Source: Nectonema munidae
Taxonomy: Eukaryota > Nematomorpha > Nectonematoida > Nectonematidae
Length of the DNA: 64,000 nucleotides
Reading direction: 5' to 3'
Assembly (NCBI GenBank): GCA_030549495.1
Contig: JAUIRK010000931.1
Location: 186,001 to 250,000, forward strand
Shown: positions 44,631 to 56,149 of the stretch, piece after piece
How positions within the stretch are numbered: the first letter of the stretch is position 1
Layout of the letters: every line of letters starts with the position of its first letter
The notes under the pieces: model-generated
Database searches by the model: none
What the model was told of the DNA's origin: nothing
What the model saw: only the letters and a program-made list of their open reading frames with translations
Made by a program: the position numbers and the translations under genes

Positions 44631-46241
44631 ATTATGCTTGTCACATTGGATACACTTGAATCGTTTGTGCGCATATACACCTTGGCGAACATATGCTAAA
44701 AATTCTTCCTCGATTTACATATTTTGTGCAAAATGAATATCACCAATGGACATGGGTACTTGATAATGGCAGTGTAGCGTTTCAAATGGAAAAGGTTGAC
44801 ATTTTTGTCAATTTTGATTGATAAATTGGGAAAATTTACGTCTTTTTGTGAAAAATGAATATCCACAATAAATTTAGCGTACATAACGAGGATAATGCCC
44901 AAATAAAAAAAGTTAAATACTACATATGTTAATTTGGATGGACATTTATGACACATTTCATCTATTTTTATCAAAAAAAATTATCTCACACTTTTAAAAA
45001 ATATATATCGTCTTTTCAAACTAATAAGAAAGTTAGTTATTTCTGAAAATTCGAGGAATTGATTTCCGAAGTAAGCCATATTATCTAAAATGAATTAACT
45101 TTATAAAGAAACATGAAGCTTTTAGCCTGTGATGGTTTGATTGACTTTTGCAAAGAGCTCTGTGCATTTTTTCCCATTTTAGACTTAGGAATCGATATAA
45201 ATTTTATTATAGAATACTTTACCAATAATGATGCTCTTATGATTTTCCCTTCTGATTGAATAGACTTCAAAGCTGTCAAGTATGTTGCAAATTAATATTT
45301 TAAAAATGTTGATTTATATAATGTAAAATTTTAAATAAATCCTTTACCCAACTTTTATATCTAATATTTTATTATTTGTTTCACCACATTCGTAGAAATC
45401 TCCTTAATTCACTAAAGAAATATCAAATTTTTTTTTAGTGATTGCGCATAATTTTTTAGATGCAAACAGTATTGAAACCTTGTTGTTTAGAAATAACGAA
45501 AAAAGCATTGAATAGGAGGTTGTTAGAGGAGATATCTATCTCTGTAGTATGCTGGCTGAGTGTAACGATATAATGCGAAGAAATATATAGTTATACCGGG
45601 TCAGTAATCTACAATTTTTTCAAAAAATGGAACTGAATTGAAACCAGATTGAGAAAAAAATTAGCTAATATTTTCCCAAAAATATTCTTGAAAAAATATA
45701 GCAAAAACGTACACGTGCGTACAAGGGGTAAAGGGGGGGGGGTCAAAAATGACCAATTTTATGTGTACGTACTTTATGCATGACCCTTAAATGAAATCTA
45801 ATCAAGATCTTAGACGATCCTAAGTTTTTTTTATTATTTGCAAAAAAAGAATCGTTTTTAAAAATATCATTATATTTGTTTCTTTGCTTGAATACACATC
45901 ATTTTGCGAAAAGCCTACTCCTTATTCAAAATAAATATTAAAAAAATATGATGAGCCTAATGACGTTTACTTTTCATAAAAGTTAAAAAGAAAAATATAT
46001 AATCAAAAAATTCGGTTGTATGAAGTCTTTATTATTTATGAATAGATTAATATTTAAAAACTAAAAAAAAATAGCTCCACTAATAATTTTCAAAATATGT
46101 GCTTCTATTTGGCTGTTGTAAAACTATTCGATTAAAATTTGAATTTTTAAGATATTTGTCTTTTTATTAATTTAGTTTATTTTAAAACTCATTTTTTACT
46201 TTTAACGACTCAAAATTTTCCCTGTATAATTTATACCATTA
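44631..46241. other. AT-rich stretch with one short palindromic repeat
   Basis: No gene recognised. At 45708-45788 a compact unit has GTACACGTGCGTAC, a 10-G tract, the perfect palindrome GGTCAAAAATGACC and TGTGTACGTAC..TGACCC. It looks like a short mobile-element relic, but I cannot name the family. Minus-strand frames at 44974-44696 and 45279-45085 show no known motifs. Confidence 0.35.
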
Positions 46242-49137
46242 TGAGAGTCAAACCTACCTTAGCGGCCACCTGCTTGTACTGCAAACTGAAATATCCCCTG
46301 CACAAAATTAATGTAATCTAGACCCTTTATATAGTGGCCACATGGCTAAAGCGGCTGCCACTCATTTTGTTGTGGAAAAGCATATTCATTGATTAATATG
46401 AGTACACGATTAGTGCCAAGAAGATAAAGAAAGCGAAAAAACGATACAACTCTTCATTTTGTTCTTTCTATTCGATGTTATAGTGTAATCATCAATCTTT
46501 CAGATTATTTGCGAATGATAATGATTATATCTATGATTTCAGAATCTCTCTTTCATGATTGATTAAAGAAGAAAAAAGTAATCATGGCGAAAGCATGCAC
46601 ATGAATCCGAATCTGAATGCGGACCAGCTATTGTCTGCTAGATACTACACAAGTTAAACATAGAAGTTAGCAACAAACAATTACTTCTTTTATACAATCA
46701 CATGGCTTTCCAAAGCATCACCGCCATTGAGTTTTTCTTGTGAAATTGCTTCAAATTCCACAACGCTTAGATGGCCCAAAGGCTGTAAATTTGCTCGAAG
46801 GTCTCCATCCACCCTGGTTAAAAAGAAGATATAAGTCATCAGGATGCACTGCAAAGACAAGTTGTTTGCCTGTTCCATTGTCAAGAAGCTTTCCACCTAA
46901 GGATATTGCTGAGGGAGGACTACAATTCTAAACGCACTGAAGAGGAAGCAAGAGTGGATCGAGAAGTTTGAAAGCAACGCACCATTTTTTTGACCACAAA
47001 CGAAAGATACAGAAAACAGCAAATGATATAATGCCCTAAGAGAAAGGAGTTTCAATCATCAACATGCTTCGCTAGTATCGAAAGTAAGAATCTTCTCGTG
47101 CACTTTCATGCAAACAAGAATGCCTGGATGACTAGCAATCTCTTTGAACTTTTCATGACAATGCTCATAAAGAAGACGCAGTGGCAACATCAGAATATCC
47201 TAAAGCTGCTCGACAATGCTCCTTGCTACCCCCACCTACAATTGTGGAAAGTTAAATTCGTCTTCTTCCCTCCTAACAACAACTCCATCACTCTGTGCAT
47301 AGACTAGGGCATTATAAAGCTTATGCTTTTCGGAAACGATAACTACGAGGCATCAATCAAATGCAGCATGAGCCAGTAGTAACAATAAACATGGGGTAAC
47401 CGTATTCAGTATCCATATTCGTTTAAATATTTTTTTGAAATATTTGTATTCATATTCGAATACAATATTCTGAAAATGAAAGTATTCATATTCTTATTCG
47501 TATACCATCACTAAAATTTCCTGACATGAATACTTTCATAAATACTGACGAGTAGTTCAGTAAAGATTAGTTTTTCAATATACAATTTTCTATAGTATAT
47601 TCCGGGTACTACTGACTAGGATTCTGACATGAATATTGATAATGAAATTGTAGATAATGAGGGCGAGTCTTCAGATACATTTCAATTCCTACCTGTACAT
47701 GATCCTTGCTTGGAACACATCCTTCAATTGGTTGTAAAGGGTGGAATGAAGGTAATAGAAGTCCCCGCAAAGTTACCAACAACTTGCTGGCATAGTTAGG
47801 ATTCTGAGATAAAGGAAATCAGATCTATTTTGAAAATGCCATAAGAAAAGCTTGATCATTTCGATAATACAAAACTAATTCCACATGAGCTAAACTTAGT
47901 ACAGTATCTGTGCGATATATTGACCCCATTTGAAGAAGTCACTGATTATACACAGGGACAAAATTTTGTGACGTCATTCTATGTTGTATCATGTGTTTTG
48001 TGACTTATAGTTGAACTTTCAAAAATGAGTTCGAGATATATAATAATACCTTAATTACTACACTCAGAGAGTCTGTGGAAAGTAGACTTACACAATTTGC
48101 TCACGGTCCAGCCTTCTGTTTGGCAGCCGTACTTGATCCAAGATTTGAATTCCGGTTGTGTACACCAGGAAACGAATTACATGCAAACACAATAGTCAGG
48201 TTAAAAACTAAAATCTCCAAACAACATCAGTGTCTAAAGTTCAATTGCATTTGAGAACTACTAAACTAAGTATTCTTAAGAGTATTCAGTTACTTTCTAG
48301 TATATTCATATTCGAATACTTATCAAAGGGAGGTATTTCATATTCACCAAATTCTGAAATATTCATATTCGAATACTTTTTAAATTATGCATCCCATGTC
48401 TGTATAATAGCCCCCGATATCATGCGGCGTACCGATGTTCTCCAGGCCATATAATGAGTTGACCGATCCTGGAGGGACACCAGCGCTGAAACGATCCAGA
48501 AAGATTTTTGCAAGTGTGGTATCGGTCCTCATAACGTCAAAGGTGAGCTCGAATAAGAGAAAGAAGAGCCAATTGATAAACTGGAACTTGTGTGTCAGAA
48601 GGAGTTGGAGATACCTTTGGAAGACTTGGTGACAATCGACGCTTCGCTAACGACAAATGATCATGTTCAGGCTGATAAGGATATTCATCGTTGGTTTGAA
48701 TCCAACCGAAAGGATAATGAAGACAACGACGAGGAGGAGCTACAGACCCGATGAGTTGGTCGGATGTTTAAGGCAATGGGGCTAGAGACCAGCTAGCACC
48801 AACTCAAGTATAAGAATGTTCAAGATTTCAGTAGCACGTATACAAGCGTTTGCAGTGAGCAAAGACCTTAACGAGATAATAGAGACGGAGACAGAGACGT
48901 TGGAATGCGTAGGCTGGACTTCCTAGCTGAATCTCACAAATGAAAAAATGAAGTAAATAAAAAAAATTCCCATATTATATACTGCACAAGCAAATTTGTT
49001 ATCTGTTTTATAGAATTACGTACCGTATTTATGCTATTATTCAATGCACATATTTAAATTCAAAATGACAGCCGACCTGTCTATAGTGGCTACATTTGTC
49101 GTTTTCCTTGAGCGGCCGCTATAAACAGGTTTGACTG
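46242..49137 (+). mobile_element. Tigger/pogo element split by a hAT insertion
   Basis: The left end GAGTCAAACCTACCTTAGCG (46245) and right end CGGCCGCTATAAACAGGTTT followed by GACTG (to 49137) are inverted versions of one sequence, with TA outside both (46240-46241 and 49138-49139). Inside, on the plus strand, is a CENP-B/Tigger-type transposase relic: KNAWMTSNLFELFMTMLI, then ILKLLDNAPCYPHLQLW (the LLDNA.SH catalytic block), FVFFPPNNNSITLCID (the LPPNTTS..QP.D block) and, after the nested hAT, SWRDTSAETIQKDFCKCGI. Numerous frameshifts and stops. Without the 1.0-kb insertion it is about 1.9 kb. Confidence 0.85.
47389..48399 (+). mobile_element. hAT element nested in the Tigger
   Basis: Ends ACATGGGG (47389) and CCCATGT (48399) are short inverted repeats; both subterminal regions are full of the palindromic word ATTCATATTCGAATAC (near 47437, 48305, 48361), likely binding sites. 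Plus-strand transposase relics include HDPCLEHILQLVVKGGMKVI with LPTTCWHS, LVQYLCDILTPFEEVTDYTQ, and a degraded LDPRF block (ACLIQDLNSG region, 48130-48160). Flanking 8-mers match only 4/8, so the duplication is not confirmed. It separates the DNA..PPN part of the Tigger transposase from its C-terminal part and so is younger. Confidence 0.7.
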
Positions 49138-49139
49138 TA

Positions 49140-49894
49140 TTTGTCATAGGATAAATTTTTTTGCGTTCTATAAAACATCTTGTTTTCACAAGAAAATTTT
49201 AATCGATAAATTATTATATAGGTAAAACTACCAATGGGTATTACAGAGTAGGCTTTGGAAGTCTCCCTTAAATTCTTAGCATTGAATCAAAGACGATTAG
49301 CGCAAAGTCAGCATCACCACGAACTCACCTCTGTTACTTATACGACGCATAGTAAAGAATCACCATTCAGCAGACTATTTACTAACTTAAATGAGTTTTT
49401 ATTGGTTCCGCCAAATAGAAACACTTTTAATCCTAACATGATCATCGCTGTCTTGAAAGGATAATCATTCGATTATATATTGTAACGTGGTCTGTTAGAT
49501 TCGGTCTATTTTATATTATTTCTCACGAATCATCTGTTTAAATATCAAAGACTTTTCTTGCAAAACGCCCTAAAAATTTTAAAATTCTTCAACTTACTAA
49601 AGATAAAAAGAGTAAGAACATACCAAGATAGTTTTTGCAATCTGCATTTTCAAATAAAGTGCTGTCAACCCTATAAAACTGAGATATTTTAACTAAGTCA
49701 CATCCTGCAAAAAGTTGCCTATGGCATTGCTTAAGCTTGTTCACTTTATAAACTATGTAAATTCGCTAAAAGATGTGTCAAATCATGCAAAGTTGATTTT
49801 ATCATCTCTTTCCTTCTCTATATTTGCTATACTTTAGCACTGACTATTATTATCTCTGAAAAAGAGTGGTAGATAGATCTTCTATATCCTAATA
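49140..49894. other. No gene recognised
   Basis: A 69-codon plus-strand frame (49255-49464) has mixed composition (RRLAQSQHHHELTSVTYTTH) but no motif that I can name. No repeat ends other than those of the neighbouring elements. Confidence 0.35.
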
Positions 49895-51364
49895 CAGTGA
49901 TTCCCAAACTGGGGAGCGGGTCGCCCTAAGGAGGCGTGAAAAATTTTCAAGGTGGGCGTGAAGCAATATCTAAAATATCTATCCAAACACAACATAATTT
50001 TTTAACTTGAATAATTTTGTTAGATAAATATGGGTAAAGTGGAAAATATAAATTGCTTATTATCCTTCTATTTTAAAAACATTATTTATCTCATTCACAA
50101 AGATCAATCACATATAACACGCATACTCCAATAGCCTATACAAAACTGTATACATCAGTATAAAGATGAGAAAAATATATACAGGAAAAGGTAGGACACA
50201 TATCGATTAGCTGTCATGCATACATCAAATAAAATATTTTCATAAAATCTGGTTTGATATAGATTTTGTTTCTCTTTTTTTGAGTCGATAAAAAAGTTTT
50301 TTAATAACTTTTTTTATATAGATATGTTACTTACATAAATAACTCAATATGTATTTAACACTGTAATGGCTTTTTGGATAGACTGACAGTGTAGTCAATC
50401 CTTTTCACTAGTTTATTCGAGGAATTTTTTTATTCGAACGAGCTTTAATTCATTTCAGTGTAAAAGTTCTCTTATCCCCGAATTGAGAGACGTGTAAGAT
50501 GGAATTAGTCTATCACTGAAGAATAAACAACCTGGTAACTTAAATCATAAGACTTAATTTGGAAACCTAGAAATTGATAATAATAGAAATATGCTGAAAC
50601 GTTTGTTTGAAATCAATTTTTTGCAATACCAAAAAAAGGAAAATTTATATGATCCTTTTAAAAAAATGCTAACATAGATTAGCTATTTTGTAGATTTTTT
50701 TGAAGCATTTAACATTCTTAATTTAAAACTTCAAGTTAGAAATGCAAAATGTATTGCTCCCTACGATATGATCAGCGATTTTTGAAAAAATTAACTCTGG
50801 AGACGAAAAGTCCAAGTTGAAAACTTCTATTCCTTTTTTCATCTGAATGAACTTATTGGAGAAATCAAAAATTTAGGACAGTACAATGGAGATATCTAAA
50901 AAGAAATCTTGTAATATTTGGATTATGAATTAAAATTTTTCCACATGTTTCAATGCATACAGCTCCTTGGAATACTGACACGAAACGCGTTCAATGTTAA
51001 TTTCGATTTATTAGAGACTTGAAAAATTTTGGATAAAATTGTCGACCTATCTTTGGGAGGTAGGTTTTCCAGCCTTGTTGTATTAAAAACAAAACAACGG
51101 TTCAAGGTGATTTGCGTTGTCCACTTTCTTCCTTGAGGCCTAGCATTGTTAATCTTGTGAAAACTAAACCACAACACCCATCAAATAATTTAACGCTAAA
51201 CATTTGTTCTTCAATAATATTTTTTCATAAACGTTGTAATTTACTTTTATTTATGCATACTAAAGAAATGAGGTGCAAATAATGAATAATATTAATTACC
51301 ACATTTCAATTATTTTGTATTTTTAACGGAGGGGCGCAAGCATTTTAAAAATTTTTAAGCATTG
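49895..51364 (+). mobile_element. 1.47-kb hAT (Charlie-like) with perfect 8-bp TSD
   Basis: TCCTAATA occurs at 49887-49894 and again at 51365-51372, exactly outside the element. The left end is CAGTGATTCCCAAACTGGGG followed by AGCGGGTCGCC; the right end AAGCATTG is a decayed complement. Near the right end the plus strand encodes TTVQGDLRCPLSSLRPSIVN followed by LVKTKPQHPSN, the conserved C-terminal tail of SCAND3/Charlie-like transposases (..DLR..L....P.I..L...KQ.Q.SH). Upstream are weaker relics (EKINSGDEKSKLKTSIPFF). The catalytic core is gone. Confidence 0.85.
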
Positions 51365-51372
51365 TCCTAATA

Positions 51373-51960
51373 GATGCAGCATAGGATATCAATCTGAGTC
51401 TAATTCTATATCCCAATTCAAGTCTTTAAATCTTTTTTTATCCTCGTTTCGAAGATTCTTGGATGCGATACAGATGGATGGAGTGGAAATAACAGTAGGA
51501 ATATAAGGACTGTTCAAGAAGCCATGTGTAATTATGCCAAACATAAAATAATCGGCACGCTCTTTCATGTCTAACATATGTTGTGTTAGAAATGTCAATA
51601 ATCCAATAGATTCGCATATGGATTCAATGGAATTCTTTTCAAAAATTTATTGTAAAAAAATTATTCCAACTATACTTCCCATGCTTGGTCCAATTATAAA
51701 ATGTTTTAAACGTTCACCTCTTTTGATGATTTCAAATGATAGGAATATTTATTTTGCTTAAATAAAAATTAATTTCTTGACCGAATTTTTAGGCCTGCAT
51801 TTTCCTAATTTAATTTGCTTTTTAATTTTTTTTAAGAGAGGCTGGATAATTTTCCAAAATATAAAAATAAAAAACTTATGCGTTAATTTACAAGCTTTTC
51901 AGCAAGTGTACTATTTAACTGGCTAACTCTTTATCCTACTAATATACATACATCAGCCGT
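51373..51960. other. Unidentified coding-like relic
   Basis: The minus-strand frame 51598-51389 encodes MTFLTQHMLDMKERADYFMF and ITHGFLNSPYIPTVISTPS; its composition is more protein-like than the background and the frame is extended upstream (51720-51600) in other frames. I do not recognise it. It could be part of another transposase cut by the hAT and piggyBac insertions on either side. Confidence 0.3.
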
Positions 51961-52221
51961 CTACCCTCGCTTGACGGACTCCGAACAATTTTGTCCATTG
52001 CCAATTTAAAACACATTTTTCTAAAATATCCATCATAGAAACTTCTTTCAAAAGTAACATGTAAACGTTCTCGTTACGATAAAGAATCAAAATAAAATAA
52101 AATTAGCAAAAAAAATTATTTTATTGTTTTTGAAAAAAAGAAAATTTTGAAATTAAAGTAAAATTTAGTATATTTGGCATTAAATTTATATGATTTGACT
52201 AAGCATTCAGAACACAATATT

Positions 52222-54114
52222 CTATAATGTACATTGCAAACAAACTTTTTCCACTTTAGATGCTTTTTTTCTTTTTAATTTGCAAAGGTAACACAAAGAT
52301 CTTAAGGTGGAAGTCGTTGGTTGAGTAGTGTCTTGAGAAAAACCATAAAAAGAGAGTAAGTTTCTGATAGCTAAGGGTACTTCGGATATCATTGATCTTA
52401 TTTTCATTGATTCTTCGGCCAGAAAAGATAAATTCTGTATGAAAACTTTTCTTCCACTTTCTTTGGTTGAAGGAAATTTGTCAGGCGAGTTGAACTTGGC
52501 AATTATCCAGGTGTTCAAGACACTAATGTCTAAATAGTTAGAAAAAACTGCATGCGTTCATTTTCTATTAGGCTTGTAAGACCTGTAGGCTCTGAGCATT
52601 TTATTAGCAACATCCACTCCTCCTTTATATTCATTATAAGATAATAAGCTGTCAGATTTAGAATGAACATTGCTTACTCTTTGATTTTTATGTTGTGAGA
52701 ATAGAATATACACAACTTTGAAGTTTTTAGAAGAATGTTTTCTTGGCATGTAGCCAGTCAAAGGAGCAAATTTTGTGAATTCTACTCTTACTCACATAAT
52801 TTCAACTCTTTGAGATAGGGTGGCCTGAATATAAAAGGGAGAAACATTCTGTTAGCCATAACTGTTCCACCCAAAGAAATGTCTTGGCCATTACACCAAA
52901 TGAAAAGTTCATGACTAGTAAAAAACCGATCAATGTATAATCCACAAACTTTCGGGATGCTACTATCTTTTATCAAACGCTTGCACGCGTTGAAAACAGA
53001 AAAGTAGGAATGGTCCTGTAAACCAGACACGTAAATTTTAGGTTTCATACAGTAAAAATATTTAGCGTCTTTCAAGTGATAAAAATTCACTCCATAGTGG
53101 CCGGGCTTCTTAGGGTCATAAATTTTTATCGAGCAACCTCCTCTGAAAGTAACTAGCGCTGAGTATGGAGTCCAATATCTTGAAAATTTACTATAGAAGA
53201 GGTCATGTAGCTTTCTTATAGCGTTAATTTTGTCCAAGGGATATCTATCTTTTTTTTTGTCAAAACGGAGAAAAACATGTATGAGAGTGAACATAGCACG
53301 ACCCAAGCTCTTGCTCATTGCCTGAACTTGAAAACAAATCAGAAACGACTTTTTAATCTCGATTTTGACCGATACTAATCAAGGCAATAAAATAGGTTAA
53401 TAGATGACTGATCTGAAAACTTTTATAACAGTGATGCAAATTCGGATACTTAGGACTTCTCGATATGAAAAAGTAAAAAAAGGGTCTAGAATACAATTTT
53501 CTAGTAGTAAAAATACAATTTTCTAGTAGTAAAAATACAATTTTCTAGTAGTAAAAATACAATTTTCTAGTAGTAAAAATACAATTTTATTATGTTAATT
53601 TTTCAATTCGTACAATTTTCAACTTTTGATAAATTGCTTACCAATATACCCCAACAAACAAAAAGCAAAAACATATTCTATTATGTTAGTTTGGAAATTC
53701 AAATTTGAATCCATTTTTGCTAAAGTCATTGAATAAATGTGAGCTATGATGCTAGTATCAAAGAAAAGTTTGAGCAGACTAAGAACATCTTTTGTCTTTT
53801 TGGCCTGTCCTTTGGGACCATAAGGTCTTTACTTTACTAAGGTCTCTTATGTTGATTCTTTCAGGTCTTCCAGTATGGCTGAAAGCTGGTTCCCAAGAAT
53901 ATTTAGTTCCATCAGGAGCAACCAAGGCTTGATCAGTAATATTGAAGTCACTGTCAAAATTACTGTAAGAAGAAAATGAAGACGAATAACTTTTTTCAGA
54001 AGACTCAACATCAGAAAAATAGAAGATATAATAACAAATGTCGATATCGTGTGTCATAAGAGTACAACAATAGTAAACCAGCATCATATTTTCTTCATAT
54101 GTTGTCTTGATCAT
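52222..54114 (-). pseudogene. piggyBac transposase, three to four frames
   Basis: On the minus strand: an acidic, Ser-rich N-terminus (54114-53779) ending in GTKYSWEPAFSHTGRPERIN, then the transposase core (53318-52788) with SLGRAMFTLIHVFLRFDKKK, DKINAIRKLHDLFYSKFSRY, and VCGLYIDRFFTSHELF (catalytic Asp of the D-N/R-(F/Y)FTS block) and LGGTVMANR. After a frame change near 52780 come TGYMPRKHSSKNFKVVY, YNEYKGGVDVANKMLRAYRS (third Asp) and, in a further frame from 52518, a C-terminal Cys-rich finger (CYLCKLKRKKASK..CLQC). The region that should hold the second Asp (WYDN/K) reads VYILFSQHKN, so that residue appears lost. The minisatellite interrupts the linker between N-terminus and core. Dead, but less decayed than the other piggyBac relics here. 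Confidence 0.85.
53492..53589. repeat. 22-bp minisatellite, about 4.5 units
   Basis: The unit TACAATTTTCTAGTAGTAAA plus two A repeats without mismatch from 53492 to 53579, followed by a partial fifth unit. It lies inside the piggyBac transposase gene, between its N-terminal and core parts. Perfect identity among units points to recent expansion. Confidence 0.9.
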
Positions 54115-54841
54115 TTCTTATTCGTTCACACCATGGTTGAAAGGGTTAGAGGTAAAACACGAAAAACAAAAATTTATAATATATCAGCAGAGTCTGCTCA
54201 CTCCTGAATCAATAAATGCATTTGCCAGTTGTGTCGAGAAGAGCACGAGGCATAAAAGTAAATAAAACCAAATTTTGATTATTCACAAGATAACAACAAC
54301 AAAGTGAACGAGCTTTGTATTGTATATTTTTTCAGTTACGTTGATTCAAGCGATGTGAGTTCGGAAGGTATGAAAGTTACTAATATTTTTTGTCCTTCGT
54401 TGGTAAATGATTGTAGCGCAGGTTTTTAAATTCGATCCTTCCACGTTAGATTACTGCCTGTCAAAAATTTCTCCTAGCTCATGCAGGTGGCGCATCAGTG
54501 CCTTATCGACAAAAATACCACCTATCTTAAAATTTTACTGTCATTTACAAAGTTTAAAGATTCAGCCTGTTTTTGTTCACATCCTAATCGAAATTTTAAC
54601 AACCAGTACTAGATCAAGTTTAAGAATATATATATGGCGTTAAATTGATAAAATTTTCACCGTTAAAATTGACTTTTGTAGAATGTTTTCTCCTTTTATT
54701 TTCAAGTAATTCATACAATTAACCTGTGGTATAATGACTTCACTATTTTCTGATGAAAAAACGTAATGGTGAAAATTGGACAAAATTGTCCCCAGTCCGT
54801 CAACGGCGTTAGTACAAAAATGTCAGTCAAGCGAGGGTTAA

Positions 54842-55200
54842 ACGATCTAACTAACATATTAACTAAGTACTAATATGCAATATAACAAACCATTTAGACT
54901 CAATAATCCAAATTTTTCATAAATCTCTCAAACATTTGAATCATTATGATTAAACTCATCATTGCAATTAAAGGTATAAGGAAAAGGTATTAATTTTACG
55001 TGGTTTACTAAAGTTAAATTAATGAGCATCTCATGATAATTAATAATAATTTCTCTTACGTGTTAACTCCTGGCTTTACTTGATTTATGCCTATATCCCT
55101 GCCTCATTTATTGACGCCTAACATATCATTATAACCGATTAATGACAAAGTAATTGCTTAGTTTCAACATTATATTTTGGTTAAAAATTATTCATTAAAA
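54842..55200. other. No feature
   Basis: AT-rich spacer between the piggyBac and the next hAT relic; nothing recognised. Confidence 0.4.
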
Positions 55201-55605
55201 TTATTTGCGGTTATCCACTATTTTATAACTAAAATAATCCATTTTTATTTTCAACCATGGTAGGGGCGCTATTTTATTCCAAACTATGAGGTTTTTCAGT
55301 GAAAAGATGGAGTTTTTTACTTCTTGAAAAATATTTTCACTTGTCGTATGCCTTTCATCTCTTACAATCCAAATCTTAATAAGATAATCAGTATTAACAC
55401 CTCGTACAAACACTACAAGCGTGGCTATGTCTGCCACATCAGTACTCTGGTATATGACTAAAGAAAAAGCTTCAAATTTTGAGCATAAGCTCATTAGACT
55501 TGATTCTATGCCACATCCTAATTCTTCAATACGTCTTGTAGTAGTTCTGCGAGATAAACTAATATTTTCAAAGTCTCTTTTTTCTGGACACGTGTCAATT
55601 TAGGT
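55201..55605 (-). pseudogene. hAT transposase fragment (GTF2IRD2-like)
   Basis: The minus-strand frame from 55605 reads EKRDFENISLSRRTTTRRIE, then FSLVIYQSTDVADIATLVVF with VRGVN, then ENIFQEVKNSI and ends in an AT-rich tail. It corresponds to the region around the first catalytic Asp of GTF2IRD2-like hAT proteins (..ALDESTDV.DTAQL.IF.RG..); here the DES block reads YQS, so that Asp is changed. It aligns with the piece at 31650-32000 of the larger hAT relic, but is a separate, differently diverged copy. No terminal repeats were found. Confidence 0.7.
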
Positions 55606-56130
55606 CAAACCGGTAAAGGGTTTTTTGTTTTTTTTACTATAATTTGTCATTTCATTCTGTATTTTTTTAAATATATAGATGATACATATAGTTAGTATAT
55701 TATCTACGTCATATTCATATAATATAAGTAATGAAAACATGCAAAGTGTACCATGCGCAGGACGTCAGCCATGGTTTGTACATTCGATTTGAGAGTCGCA
55801 GTCACGATAACACACATAGGCTGCAGGCCTACTACCATGACTGTTATATATTTGATATTTTTTAATTATTTTAACTATGGTTAAAACAGAATATCTTTTT
55901 TAATTAAAGGGTTTCAAACACATAAAATCAATAACTTTAAAAATTTGGAAAAAAAAATTTAATTTTGATTCTTTCAGAATATTTAGAAATATAAGAGTCC
56001 TTTGAAATGATTTAAAATGTTTTCTCCCTCTAAAGTCTTTATTACTTCCGAATAATACCCATTTGGAGATCTTTTTTCAGTCTTGAAAGTTTTATTTTTA
56101 ACATCGCATCAATATCTTCCTTTCTTTCTG
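55606..56130. other. No gene recognised
   Basis: A small GC-richer patch (55740-55850) with CATGCGCAGGACGTCAGCC does not match a family I know. Confidence 0.4.
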
Positions 56131-56149
56131 ACCAGGGTTATTTTGCCTT

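Larger units (their letters stand above)
51964..54837 (-). mobile_element. piggyBac element, near full length, inactive
   Basis: The right end (the 5' end of the coding strand) is GTCAAGCGAGGG followed by TTAA (54838-54841); its complement CCCTCGCTTGAC also starts the left end at 51964, where the flanking TTAA has decayed to TCTA. Both ends carry an inner repeat GGACAATTTTGTCC-like box about 16 bp (left) or 50 bp (right) inside, the asymmetric arrangement typical of piggyBac. The 2.87-kb length fits a full element. A transposase relic occupies the minus strand, and a 22-bp minisatellite lies at 53492-53589. Confidence 0.9.

Noticed and set aside
44058-44974. Three consecutive minus-strand open frames of 92-113 codons
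   Set aside because: Low-complexity, hydrophobic and Phe/Tyr-rich translations with no motif; they overlap a GCGGATG-type repeat and are probably chance frames.
53492-53589. CRISPR-like array
   Set aside because: The 22-bp units are directly abutting with no spacers and lie in a eukaryotic transposon; it is a minisatellite.
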